DNA of 64,000 nt from Actibacterium sp. 188UL27-1 (GTDB taxonomy: Bacteria; Pseudomonadota; Alphaproteobacteria; Rhodobacterales; Rhodobacteraceae): the NCBI RefSeq assembly GCF_016901225.1, contig NZ_JAFEUL010000013.1, positions 51,801-115,800 of the forward strand. Direction: 5' to 3'. A model generated the notes under the pieces. The model was not told the DNA's origin. It saw only the letters and a program-made list of their open reading frames with translations, and did not search any database. Below, piece by piece: positions 35,436 to 44,140 of the stretch; positions within the stretch are counted from its first letter, which is position 1, and every line of letters starts with the position of its first letter. The position numbers were made by a program, and so were the translations under genes.

Positions 35436-35777
35436 GATATTGCCGGATGCGTCCGTGCAAAACCGGTATGACCGTGCCTCGACGGCCCAAAACCGTGTTG
35501 AAATGAAGTAAATCCTCCTCATTATTCCGGATGACAGTCTGTTTCTTGGGGGCATTCCGTGAAAACGGGCTGCACCTAGGGGACAAAGTCTGATAGGCGA
35601 AGGCCCGCTATACGCGAGGGATGGGGAATGGCCTTGCAGCCTAAAGCTGTGGCACTGTCTCACGCGGGAAGGTGTACGGTTGGATAGACTGCTTTTAAAG
35701 TCTGGCATGTTGCCGGTTACGCTTGTGCAAGCGCACTCTGCCGTTCGACGTGACAGCAGGTCAAATGGCGTGACACC
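35436..35777. other. Intergenic region before the dynamin pair
   Basis: I see no coding frame, tRNA or strong hairpin in these 342 bases. They must hold the promoter of the dynamin operon. A long open frame on the opposite strand runs through here but is antisense to both neighbours and is not a gene. Confidence 0.5.
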
Positions 35778-37859
35778 ATGACCGATGCACCGTCCAAAGA
35801 TGTCCTGACCCACGGCATTGGCAGCGAATTGAATGACGTACGGCTGGCTCTGTCGGAGGCAGCCGACACCCTGGTTGCCGTATCGGGAGAGGATCTGTCC
35901 CAACGGGTTCAGCCGGTCAAGGATCGCCTGAACAAGATGATCGTGCGGATCGCCGTGGTGGGTCAGATCAAGGCGGGCAAGTCGACCTTTGCCAATTGCC
36001 TGACGCGCAAGATTGATCTGCTGCCTGCCGACGTCAATCCGTGGACATCCGTGGTCACCCAGCTTTATTTTGGGCACTATTCCGGCAAAACCTCCGGCGC
36101 TGTCTTTCGCTTTTTCGACGAGGATCAATGGGATATCCTGGCCAATCGCGGCGGTCGTCTGGCGGCTTTGACCGAAGGTTTGCTGGAGGATTACAAGCGG
36201 ACCGAGCTTCTGACCGAAGTCAAGGCGATGCGCACTCGGGCCGAGCAGCGGCTGGGGGAGGAATTTGACGGTCTGCTGGGCAGATCCCACAGGTTCAGCA
36301 CCATAACCCCTGATGTTATGGCACAATATGTCAGCGCAGGCGACGAACCGGTCGGCGACACCGTGGACGAGACGGAGGCCGGGCGATTTGCCGACATCAC
36401 CCACACGGCTGAGATCTTCTTTGAGCAGCCCCCCTTTGCCTGCCCTGCTTGCGTCATCGACACACCAGGGATCAACGATCCGCTGCTGATCCGCGAAGAG
36501 ATCACACAGCAAAGCCTTGAAGACGCTGATTTCTTTGTTGTGGTGCTGTCGGCCCATCAATCGCTGACAAAGGAGGATCTGCGCCTGATCCGCCTGCTTA
36601 AAGCGCTGGATCGCAACCGGTTCGTGATCTTTGTGAACCGTCTGGACGAAATCAATGATCCATCGGCAAGTGTCGACCAGCTGAAGGATCGCGTGTCCGA
36701 TCAACTGGCCGAACATCTTGATCAGGACGATATCGATATCGTCGTCGGCAGCGCGGAATGGGCCAGCTACGCCATTACCGGGCATGGCGAATTCACCGAC
36801 ATGACGGCGCTCAATGACTTTGTCATCGCGCGCCGACTGCAGGACGACGCGGCAGAGTTGTTGGATGCAACCGGCCTCGAAGACAATCGGGCAGATGCCT
36901 ATGTGGCCAGCGGCTTGCGGGAGATTGAAGCCGCCCTCTCCGATCTGGTACTGCAGGGCTCTGCGCGCACCCATCTGGTGAGCATGGTTGATGACCTGTT
37001 GACCGTCTCGACCCAGGTTGAGGAACGGCTCAAGCTGCGGACCGGCCAGACCGATGATGCCAAAACCGGTGATCCTGCGGCGCTCACGCGGGAGGAATGC
37101 GACCGGCTGCTGCACAAGATCATGACCCAGGCCAACAAACATGTGCGCACGCTTGAGGCCGTCATGATCACCTCATGTGATGCGTTGGGCGGTAAGCTCA
37201 GCAAACTGGCCGTGGAATTTACCGAAGATCAGCGCCAGGTCGTCAGGGCTGCCTTGGCGGAGGCCGGGCGCGAAGGCGATATCGAGATTGACCTTGATCC
37301 GCTGCGAGAGAAACTGACCAAGACCTACAAATCCGGCTTTGACGAGATCCAGGGGGTTCTGTGGGATGAATTGAAGTCAATCAACAGTTCATTCCGCGCG
37401 GCCTTGCCGAAACGGGTGGAACAACCGCTGCAAACCGTTCGCATCGCAACCTTGCCGATCATCGGGCTTTTGCCGCGATCCAGCCCGTTCAACCAGACTG
37501 TGACATTCGATCTTTCGAAAACCTGGCTTGGCGGGATCTTCAGCAGCTCGGACCGGTTGACGGAAAAGGCAATCGATACGATCCGCAGTCAGTTTTCCGA
37601 GATTGCGTTGGATACGGCAGAAAAAGAGAAAAAGCTGTTTTCCGACACCTTGAAAGAGACGATGGATCAATTCCAGACCGACCTTCAGGAGCAGCTGACC
37701 GCGGTCGCGAATGCGACAGACCCTGCCTCCATTGCAACGAAAGAGGTACAGGAACAGGCGCGTGATGCGGCACTTCGCGATTTGACCAAAATTCAAGCGC
37801 TGGTGGACACGCTGACAGCGCTGCAACAGGATCTCACACATGATAACGTGCCCGCATGA
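35778..37859 (+). CDS. Dynamin-like GTPase (large subunit of a tandem pair)
   Basis: The 693-residue protein has a dynamin-type GTPase domain. The P-loop GQIKAGKST is at 62-70, a switch-like Thr lies in NPWTSVV near 90, DTPG begins at Asp228, and the guanine-specificity motif NRLD is at 287-290. After about residue 380 it is mainly helical, with a mid-protein hydrophobic stretch (IATLPIIGLLPRS, about 556-568) that could act as a membrane paddle, then a coiled-coil-rich end. Bacterial dynamin-like proteins remodel membranes and often work as pairs. The next gene encodes a smaller dynamin-like GTPase and overlaps it by four bases (ATGA). Confidence 0.85.
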   Translation: MTDAPSKDVLTHGIGSELNDVRLALSEAADTLVAVSGEDLSQRVQPVKDRLNKMIVRIAVVGQIKAGKSTFANCLTRKIDLLPADVNPWTSVVTQLYFGHYSGKTSGAVFRFFDEDQWDILANRGGRLAALTEGLLEDYKRTELLTEVKAMRTRAEQRLGEEFDGLLGRSHRFSTITPDVMAQYVSAGDEPVGDTVDETEAGRFADITHTAEIFFEQPPFACPACVIDTPGINDPLLIREEITQQSLEDADFFVVVLSAHQSLTKEDLRLIRLLKALDRNRFVIFVNRLDEINDPSASVDQLKDRVSDQLAEHLDQDDIDIVVGSAEWASYAITGHGEFTDMTALNDFVIARRLQDDAAELLDATGLEDNRADAYVASGLREIEAALSDLVLQGSARTHLVSMVDDLLTVSTQVEERLKLRTGQTDDAKTGDPAALTREECDRLLHKIMTQANKHVRTLEAVMITSCDALGGKLSKLAVEFTEDQRQVVRAALAEAGREGDIEIDLDPLREKLTKTYKSGFDEIQGVLWDELKSINSSFRAALPKRVEQPLQTVRIATLPIIGLLPRSSPFNQTVTFDLSKTWLGGIFSSSDRLTEKAIDTIRSQFSEIALDTAEKEKKLFSDTLKETMDQFQTDLQEQLTAVANATDPASIATKEVQEQARDAALRDLTKIQALVDTLTALQQDLTHDNVPA

Positions 37860-38758
37860 ATCGCATGCTCACATCGCCTGATCCGCTACCCATTCTCGAT
37901 CGCTTCGTTACCCAGACGGAGCGAGATGACCTGCGCAGCGATGAACGCCGGATCTATGATCGCGCGCTCAGCCTGCGCTCTCGGCTGTCCGGTCCGCCCC
38001 GGGTTCTGATCGCCGGGGAGTTCAGCGCCGGGAAATCGACACTGGCCAACCTTATGGTGGGCGCGGACCTGATACCCACAAGTGTGTTGGCCAATCACAT
38101 TCCGCCTGTGGAATTCAGCCATGGTGAGGTGGGGCAAGCCCATGCCGCCTGGTGGGATACGCGGGTAGATGTGACCTTTGACACGCTGGATTTTGCCGGG
38201 CTGACAGCGGTTGAACCGGACTACATCCGCCTGAATGCGCCCAGCCCGTTTCTTGAAAAAATCCGCCTGGCCGATACGCCTGGTACCAGTGATCCCGCCA
38301 CATTGGTTGATCTGATGCAGTCGGTTGCACGCCATTCCGACGTCATGATCTGGTGTACCAATGCGGTCCAATCCTGGAAAGAAAGTGAGCGGCGCACCTG
38401 GTCTGAATTGCCCGAACGCCTGCGCCAGCATTCCGTTCTGGTGGTCACGCATATGGATCTGCCTGCCATTCGCAAGGGACGGCAGCGCGTATTGGACCGG
38501 CTCAACCGTCTGGCGGGAGACGATTTCACCCAGATCATTCCCTTCTCTGCTCCGGATGCCGGACGCGCCATATCTGCGGGTGTGGTGACGGATACAGAGC
38601 AGTGGCGTAATAGTGGTGGGGAGGCCCTGGTGGATCAGGTTCTGGCCCTGGCCCTGGCCGCGCGCAAAGACGCCAATGAATTGGCAGGGCGGTTGATCCA
38701 GAATTACATCGCACCCTCCCTTGCCTCTGCCTTGTCGGAGGATGCCGGGCCTGCCTAA
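37856..38758 (+). CDS. Small dynamin-like GTPase (second of pair)
   Basis: The 300-residue protein carries a P-loop GEFSAGKST at 54-62, IPTSVLANHIPP near 75 (the switch Thr), DTPG at Asp140 and THMD at 198-201. It is little more than the GTPase domain, without the long helical stalk of its partner. Coupling to the larger gene by ATGA suggests a hetero-oligomer, as in other bacterial dynamin pairs. The stop shares bases with that of the convergent beta-helix membrane protein gene. Confidence 0.85.
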   Translation: MNRMLTSPDPLPILDRFVTQTERDDLRSDERRIYDRALSLRSRLSGPPRVLIAGEFSAGKSTLANLMVGADLIPTSVLANHIPPVEFSHGEVGQAHAAWWDTRVDVTFDTLDFAGLTAVEPDYIRLNAPSPFLEKIRLADTPGTSDPATLVDLMQSVARHSDVMIWCTNAVQSWKESERRTWSELPERLRQHSVLVVTHMDLPAIRKGRQRVLDRLNRLAGDDFTQIIPFSAPDAGRAISAGVVTDTEQWRNSGGEALVDQVLALALAARKDANELAGRLIQNYIAPSLASALSEDAGPA

Positions 38759-40326
38759 TCCTTGCGGATGACTCCGGTCAGCGCGGCTGCCGCGAGCGCG
38801 GTCACAATCCATCCCAGCAACTTGGCCACCCAGCGGAGCCACCAACCGATGCGCCCCATGGGCCCGCGGGCCGTCGAGGGTGCCCACGCCTCTTCCTGCC
38901 CGAACGAGACCAGTGGGATCACCAGATCAGCGGCATAGGCAACGCTTTGAAATGTCTCGTAATCCTGCCCTGCTTGTCCGGTGGATGACCAATATTGCGC
39001 AGGATGATCGGGGTGGGTCTGCGTGGCGGCGATCCAGTCGCGCGATACCAGAATCGGCGCGGCATTGGGGGCCATGTCACCGTCGTTCCAGACCTTCTGA
39101 TAAAACAGGCCAAGGCCCCCAATCAACAAAACGGCAAAGGCCACGGCGCGGCCTGGCCGATAGCCATACCCGATGCTCACCCGCATCAGCATATCGCCAA
39201 CATGCATTATGGAACTCCGCAGACGACTGCCGGAACTGATGGCGAAAAGCCTGCGGTTTTCGGATCTTAGCAATTGTTCCTTTCGCATCAGCACGGTCTG
39301 CGCGTCGGTGCGGTGTCCCATCGTCGTCAGCACGGTGGCCAGTTGTTCATAGGGTTGCGCGGTGAAGGGCAGGTCCCCGGGTCGGCGCGCCAGCCAGTCC
39401 AGCCGCGCGTTGGGGGAAGTGTCGGTGTGGCGCGAGAAATCGGCATAGCGAAACCCGTCCAGCCGGATGTCGTAATTGGCGCCGGGCCCTGCTGGTTCAT
39501 CACCCAACCGTGCCACAACCGCCCCTGCCAGATTTAGGATGCCTTTGGCTATCTGGTTATTTTGCAAGTATAAAATACCACCGACCTGCGTGCGAGCCAG
39601 GGAAAGGGCGATGTTATGGCCATGCTCCTCCGCCGCGCTGAAAATCCCGTCGCTCATCGGGTCGGACGGCAACGCAATCGAGGTGTGGGAGATGAAGAAA
39701 TCATGGGCGATATGGGCCGACGAAAAGAACAGCATCCCTTCGGTCATCAGGGTCGTCACGCCATTGGAATAGGGGTAATTCCCAAGGAAAATAGAACCTT
39801 CCACCCGAAGAGAGGGGGCAAATACGGCATCCTGGTCCTTGGATTTGATCACCACGCCACACATTTGCAGATCGCCCGAGATGCGGGTGCCAGCCAGTGC
39901 CACTTCACCAGATATAGTTGTTTCACCACGGATATAGAGTGATCCGGTGAAGCTGGCATTATCTGCCGCGATCCCCTGGGTTTGACAGCCCATCAGATGC
40001 AGGCCGCGCAGATGGGCATTGACCAGGTTGAGCGCCCCGTCCAGCATGCAATGGCCCAGTGTTATGTCGCGCTCGCAATCGGTGCCCTGCAGATCAAGCG
40101 GCCCACTGATCCAAGCCCCGCGCAGACGTAACCCTTTCGGATTTAGCGAAATATCCAGCGACCCGAGGACCAGCTCCCGCAGCAGGGCAGCCCGGATCGT
40201 GCAGTTTGGCCCCGCGTTCTCGGGCAATCCGCCATCGGCCAGAACAACCCGTTCCGGCCCGCTGCAGGTCCTGAGCAGGTGCATCTCGGCGGGGGAGAGC
40301 GGTTCGAAATCGGTGTGGGTCGTCAT
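38755..40326 (-). CDS. Membrane protein with beta-helix repeat domain
   Basis: The 523-residue protein starts MTTHTDFEPLSPAEM at 40326; the frame is open upstream through the 11-bp repeat element but the family-like start is here. Residues about 25-330 show regular short repeats (LRLRGAWISGPLDLQG, ITLGHCMLDGALNLVNAHL and so on) typical of a stacked beta-helix related to pentapeptide repeats. There are two membrane helices, near 395-415 and at the C-terminus (about 498-518), with a soluble loop between. No function is known to me. It is convergent with the dynamin pair, so a link to it is only positional. Confidence 0.7.
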   Translation of the reverse strand: MTTHTDFEPLSPAEMHLLRTCSGPERVVLADGGLPENAGPNCTIRAALLRELVLGSLDISLNPKGLRLRGAWISGPLDLQGTDCERDITLGHCMLDGALNLVNAHLRGLHLMGCQTQGIAADNASFTGSLYIRGETTISGEVALAGTRISGDLQMCGVVIKSKDQDAVFAPSLRVEGSIFLGNYPYSNGVTTLMTEGMLFFSSAHIAHDFFISHTSIALPSDPMSDGIFSAAEEHGHNIALSLARTQVGGILYLQNNQIAKGILNLAGAVVARLGDEPAGPGANYDIRLDGFRYADFSRHTDTSPNARLDWLARRPGDLPFTAQPYEQLATVLTTMGHRTDAQTVLMRKEQLLRSENRRLFAISSGSRLRSSIMHVGDMLMRVSIGYGYRPGRAVAFAVLLIGGLGLFYQKVWNDGDMAPNAAPILVSRDWIAATQTHPDHPAQYWSSTGQAGQDYETFQSVAYAADLVIPLVSFGQEEAWAPSTARGPMGRIGWWLRWVAKLLGWIVTALAAAALTGVIRKD

Positions 40327-40387
40327 GGCCAAAACGGTTGCATGGTGAATCCGTTTCGTCCACCGAAACCGCCGTGCAGACGCGATG

Positions 40388-40415
40388 CACATACCATACA
40401 TATCCCATACATACG
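40388..40415. repeat. 11-bp tandem repeat element, copy A
   Basis: After GCACA (40387-40391), two 11-bp units TACCATACATA (40392-40402) and TCCCATACATA (40403-40413) are followed by CG. The same arrangement occurs at 44101-44140 and 57976-58019. Here it lies 62-88 bases upstream of the ATG of the beta-helix membrane protein (minus strand) and about 65 bases before the plus-strand gene at 40480. An 11-bp period is one helical turn, which suits a protein-binding array. Confidence 0.75.
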
Positions 40416-40479
40416 CATTGCGCGATGCGTTGAATGATGGCGCAACACAGTCTCCGGTAGCAAAGGATATCTGACAGCC

Positions 40480-40746
40480 ATGGGTCACTGGACTTGGGGG
40501 CATCTTGGTCACGACAGTCTGCTGGTGCTGACCTCGCTTGCGGTGGCGTTCATCGGCAGTTCTCTGATCCGTGGTACTTTCTTGCGGAGTGAGATCACCC
40601 TTCCCGCGCCCGCCCTGGTCCCCCAGCCTGACCCGGATCTCGTCGACATTCTCTTACGGACGCCTGAGGCGCGTTTCGCACGATGGTCACCTGGGAGATC
40701 CGTGCAAGGTCGGCCATCCATTGGCGCATTCGGTCCCATGAGTTGA
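40480..40746 (+). CDS. Hypothetical small single-pass membrane protein
   Basis: An 88-residue frame starting at ATG 40480 has one hydrophobic segment (SLLVLTSLAVAFIGSSLI, about 13-30) followed by a Pro/Asp-rich polar tail. AAAGGA lies some way upstream. It stands between the 11-bp repeat and the gene at 40825, with the same direction as the latter. No family is recognised, and a chance open frame cannot be excluded. Confidence 0.4.
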   Translation: MGHWTWGHLGHDSLLVLTSLAVAFIGSSLIRGTFLRSEITLPAPALVPQPDPDLVDILLRTPEARFARWSPGRSVQGRPSIGAFGPMS

Positions 40747-40824
40747 GCCTGCACTGTTGGTTTGCAGCCTTGACCGGTGGGATACAACGCGCCACGGTCC
40801 CGTGTCATCGGATCGGAGGGCAGA

Positions 40825-41373
40825 GTGACGGTATTGGATCAGATCATGGCGAACCCTGCTTCCGGGTCGGGCGCGTTGCCGGTGCCCTTCTTTGACGATG
40901 CGGTTTTGCCTCTGGATTGGGAAGGACGCAGTGACGGCCCCGGTTTGGGGCCAGCGCTGGCTGCAACCCTTGCGGCCTTTCGCAGGTTGACCCCGGCGGA
41001 TCGCGGGCCGGTCGGTCGCCATATCATGGCTTATCACGACGAAGTACAGGACGTGATGGGGGGCGAGGCGATCGAAAATGGCGACCCGCCCGCCAAGGGC
41101 CCGGAAGATGTTTGGCGGTTGGTCGAACCGCGTCGGTTGACACTCGTGGTGGATCCGATTTTCGGGGACATCACGCCTTATATCATGGTGACGGGCGAGT
41201 GTGCATGGGACCCTGAGCACGGCTTCCTGTTATCCTGGGCGCGGGGGAGGCACCTGATCCGTGTGGCCCCCGCCGATTATCGCCCGACACATGGGTCTGC
41301 CATGGCAAAGCTGCGTGGGACGGATTACATTTATTATAGCGCTATGGAAAAGTTTCGGACCCGGCGCGATTGA
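40825..41373 (+). CDS. Conserved-looking hypothetical protein (DUF6985-like)
   Basis: The 182-residue protein is soluble and acidic. The C-terminal half includes WRLVEPRRLTLVVDP, PYIMVTGECAWDPEHGFLLSW and LIRVAPADY; the pattern of Cys/Asp-Trp followed by Glu-His-Gly resembles the DUF6985 family, whose role I do not know and which sometimes occurs near immunity-type genes. I start it at GTG 40825, just after GGAGGG; the frame is open to a GTG at 40777. A frameshifted gene follows 19 bases downstream. Confidence 0.6.
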   Translation: MTVLDQIMANPASGSGALPVPFFDDAVLPLDWEGRSDGPGLGPALAATLAAFRRLTPADRGPVGRHIMAYHDEVQDVMGGEAIENGDPPAKGPEDVWRLVEPRRLTLVVDPIFGDITPYIMVTGECAWDPEHGFLLSWARGRHLIRVAPADYRPTHGSAMAKLRGTDYIYYSAMEKFRTRRD

Positions 41374-41392
41374 CCTGCTTGGCGATGTGGCC

Positions 41393-41624
41393 ATGACAGA
41401 TTGGGTGCGCCGCCGCGAAGAGGTGCCGGAGATCGCAGGCGTTGCCGCGAGAGTGGAACGCGCAAGCGTCTGGTTTGGCCCGCAATGGCTGCCCTGGCAA
41501 AGAGGATGACGCGTTCATCGAACCGGCTTGTCCTATCAACGCGATCACGCCCGACGAGATTGGGCTGTCGATCATGGCGCGGGTCGTGCCGGTCCCGCGG
41601 TTAACTATAGGCGATGGCCAGTAA
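41393..41624 (+). pseudogene. Frameshifted small gene
   Basis: The frame from ATG 41393 reads MTDWVRRREEVPEIAGVAAR and on to WFGPQWLPWQ, then hits TGA at 41507-41509. If one A is dropped from the AAA run at 41499-41501, reading goes on as EDDAFIEPACPINAITPDEI and then GLSIMARVVPVPRL to a TAA at 41622-41624. Both halves look like one protein, so a single-base insertion (or a sequencing error) has split it. The tail overlaps the convergent uppP 3' end by 24 bases. Family not recognised. Confidence 0.5.
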
Positions 41625-42404
41625 GATGATGCCGAGGATCACGCGGTAGACGACGTAGGGCGTGAAGCTGATGGTTTTCAGGAAATACATCATTGCGGCC
41701 AAGGCGATCAGCGCCGAGACGAAGGCGAATACAGCCGCGATCAGCGCATCGCGGGCCAGGGACCAATCGGAAAGGCCAATAACATCAACGCCTAACACCA
41801 GGCCCGAGGCGGCGATGGTGGGGATGGACATGAGCATTGAAATGCGGGCGGCCTCTTCGCGCGTATAACCCAGAAAGCGACCACCGGTCATGGTTATGCC
41901 GGATCGGGAGGTGCCGGGGATCAGGGCGATGGCCTGCCAGAGGCCCATGATGACGGCGTGTTTGAGGCTCCAATCCCTGGTTTCGCGGGTTTCGGGGCTG
42001 TTCTGGTCGGCCCAGTAGAGGACGAGGCCGAAGATCAGCATGGTCCAGCCGATGACGGCGATGGAGCGGAGGTAAGCGTCGAGGCCGGTGAGTTTGATCG
42101 CAATGCCGCAGAGGATGACCGGTACCGTTGCGATGGCGAGGCAGAGGGCCAGCCAGGCGCCCTGGGTGTCGACCTTGCCCCGGATCAGACGACCGGTGCC
42201 GATCAAAGCGATGCGGACATCCGACCAGAAATACAGCACGACGGCGAACAGGGTGCCGACATGGACAGCGACATCAAGAACAATCCCTTGATCGTCCATC
42301 CCGGTCAATTGTGGTAACAAGATAAGGTGACCGGACGAGGAAATGGGCAGAAACTCGGTAATACCTTGGATGACGGCGATCAGGAACAGATGGAACAAGG
42401 GCAA
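41601..42404 (-). CDS. uppP: Undecaprenyl-diphosphate phosphatase
   Basis: The 267-residue integral membrane enzyme converts undecaprenyl diphosphate to the monophosphate, the carrier for peptidoglycan and polysaccharide subunits. The two active-site motifs are clear: QGITEFLPISSSGHLILLP (about residues 14-32) and IPGTSRSGITMTGG (about 162-175), with about eight membrane helices. It stands alone on the minus strand. It supplies the same carrier that the ExoY-like transferase uses. Confidence 0.95.
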   Translation of the reverse strand: MPLFHLFLIAVIQGITEFLPISSSGHLILLPQLTGMDDQGIVLDVAVHVGTLFAVVLYFWSDVRIALIGTGRLIRGKVDTQGAWLALCLAIATVPVILCGIAIKLTGLDAYLRSIAVIGWTMLIFGLVLYWADQNSPETRETRDWSLKHAVIMGLWQAIALIPGTSRSGITMTGGRFLGYTREEAARISMLMSIPTIAASGLVLGVDVIGLSDWSLARDALIAAVFAFVSALIALAAMMYFLKTISFTPYVVYRVILGIILLAIAYS

Positions 42405-42613
42405 CTGGGGACCTCCCGCTGAGTCGGCGGCATCCTAGTTCCCTGATTCTAAATCAAAAGCACAAATTTATGTATCTTTTCGGACCTATTTCCTGCAGTT
42501 GCAGTATCGGTCATATTAATGAGACTGAAAATTCTTCTTGTTAGGTCACTATTGCTGACTTTATTTCCGTCATGCGGCTGTGTAGAAGGTGGCTCTGGAT
42601 CGGGAGGACGCTG

Positions 42614-44083
42614 ATGTCTGATATGCTGAAATTTGTGGATGTCGGGCGCGAGATGCCCGAAAAGCGCGCCGCCGATGAGCGGCGGGCAGATTTCGGCGAG
42701 ATCTACGGAGAATATGCCCGCGAAAAGGCCGCCGAGCAGTCGGCGCGGTGCAGTCAATGCGGGGTTCCTTATTGCCAGTCCCATTGCCCCCTTCATAACA
42801 ACATTCCGGACTGGTTGCGCCTGACGGCCGAGGGGCGTTTGCGCGAGGCCTACGAGATCAGCCAGGCCACCAATACATTTCCCGAAATCTGCGGCCGGAT
42901 TTGCCCGCAGGACCGCTTGTGTGAGGGCAACTGCGTGATCGAACAGTCGGGGCATGGGACGGTCACCATTGGATCGGTCGAGAAATACATAACGGACACG
43001 GCCTGGGATGAAGGCTGGGTGCAGCCGATCAAACCCTATGCGGAACGCCGTGAAAGCGTTGGTATTATTGGCGCCGGGCCCGGTGGACTGGCGGCTGCGG
43101 ACCATCTGCGCCGCGAAGGTATTCAGGTGACGGTCTATGACCGCTACGATCGCGCGGGCGGGTTGATGACCTATGGCATCCCCGGTTTCAAGCTGGAGAA
43201 GGATGTGGTGATGAAGCGCATCGACCAGCTGGAGCAAGGCGGCGTGACGATGCAGCTGAACTGTGAGGTTGGGCGAGATATCTCGTTCAACGAGATCCGG
43301 GAGGCCCACGACGCCGTCATTGTCGCGACGGGTGTGTATAAATCGCGCGATCTGACCCTGCATGGCAGTGGATCGGACGGCGTGGTGAAGGCGCTGGATT
43401 ATCTGACGGCCTCTAACAAGACCGGGTTTGGCGATGTGATCCCCGAATTCGAGAGCGGCGCGTTGAATGCCGAAGGACGGCGCGTGGTGGTCATTGGTGG
43501 GGGTGATACGGCGATGGATTGCGTGCGAACGGCCATTCGGCAGGGGGCGACCTCGGTCAAGTGCCTGTACCGCCGAGACCGGGCGAATATGCCGGGCAGC
43601 CAGCGTGAGGTGCAGAATGCCGAAGAAGAAGGCGTTCAGTTTGAATGGCTTACGGCGCCCAAGGCGTTTGCCAGCGATCTGCGCGTGACGGATGCCGGCG
43701 ATACCGGCGCGGTTGCGGGACCCGTGCGCGGTGTCGTTGTGGAGCGGATGCGGTTGGGTGCGCCCGATGCGAGCGGTCGGCAGATGCCAGAGCTGATCGA
43801 GGGATCGGATTACATGGAAGAGGCGGATCTTGTGGTCAAGGCGCTGGGTTTTGAGCCCGAAGACTTGCCGACCTTGTGGGATCAGCCCGAGCTGGAAGTG
43901 ACCCGCTGGGGCACTGTGAAGGCTGATTTCCGCACCCACGCCACGGCGATGGACGCGGTCTATGCCGTGGGCGACATCGTGCGAGGTGCGAGCCTGGTGG
44001 TATGGGCTATTCGGGACGGGCGCGAGGCGGCGGAGGCTATTCTTGCCAAGTTGAGCAGCCAAGCCACCATTGCGGCGGAATGA
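42614..44083 (+). CDS. gltD: Glutamate synthase [NADPH] small subunit
   Basis: The 489-residue protein has the N-terminal Cys clusters that bind [4Fe-4S] (CSQCGVPYCQSHCP near residue 48 and CGRICPQDRLCEGNC near 95), an FAD site GAGPGGLAAADHL near 156 and an NADPH site VVIGGGDTAMDC near 297. It passes electrons from NADPH to the large subunit for making glutamate from glutamine and 2-oxoglutarate. GGGAGG precedes the ATG at 42614. The large subunit follows at 44891, with a secreted protein gene between. Confidence 0.95.
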   Translation: MSDMLKFVDVGREMPEKRAADERRADFGEIYGEYAREKAAEQSARCSQCGVPYCQSHCPLHNNIPDWLRLTAEGRLREAYEISQATNTFPEICGRICPQDRLCEGNCVIEQSGHGTVTIGSVEKYITDTAWDEGWVQPIKPYAERRESVGIIGAGPGGLAAADHLRREGIQVTVYDRYDRAGGLMTYGIPGFKLEKDVVMKRIDQLEQGGVTMQLNCEVGRDISFNEIREAHDAVIVATGVYKSRDLTLHGSGSDGVVKALDYLTASNKTGFGDVIPEFESGALNAEGRRVVVIGGGDTAMDCVRTAIRQGATSVKCLYRRDRANMPGSQREVQNAEEEGVQFEWLTAPKAFASDLRVTDAGDTGAVAGPVRGVVVERMRLGAPDASGRQMPELIEGSDYMEEADLVVKALGFEPEDLPTLWDQPELEVTRWGTVKADFRTHATAMDAVYAVGDIVRGASLVVWAIRDGREAAEAILAKLSSQATIAAE

Positions 44084-44100
44084 ACGCATACAGGATAGGG

Positions 44101-44140
44101 GCACAATCCATGCATATCCCATACACATCCCATACATACG
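44101..44140. repeat. 11-bp tandem repeat element, copy B
   Basis: After GCACA (44101-44105) come a 10-bp near-unit TCCATGCATA (44107-44116), TCCCATACACA (44117-44127) and TCCCATACATA (44128-44138), then CG. It matches copies A (40388) and C (57976). Unlike those, it overlaps the beginning of a reading frame, because the best start of the next gene (ATG 44110) lies inside it. Confidence 0.75.

Noticed and set aside
34932-37142. 736-codon open frame on the minus strand
   Set aside because: It is antisense to the PatB-type and dynamin genes, crosses the gap between them and has no family motif; high-GC coding DNA often leaves such shadows.
42449-44137. 562-codon open frame on the minus strand
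   Set aside because: It is antisense to gltD, which has complete iron-sulphur, FAD and NADPH motifs.
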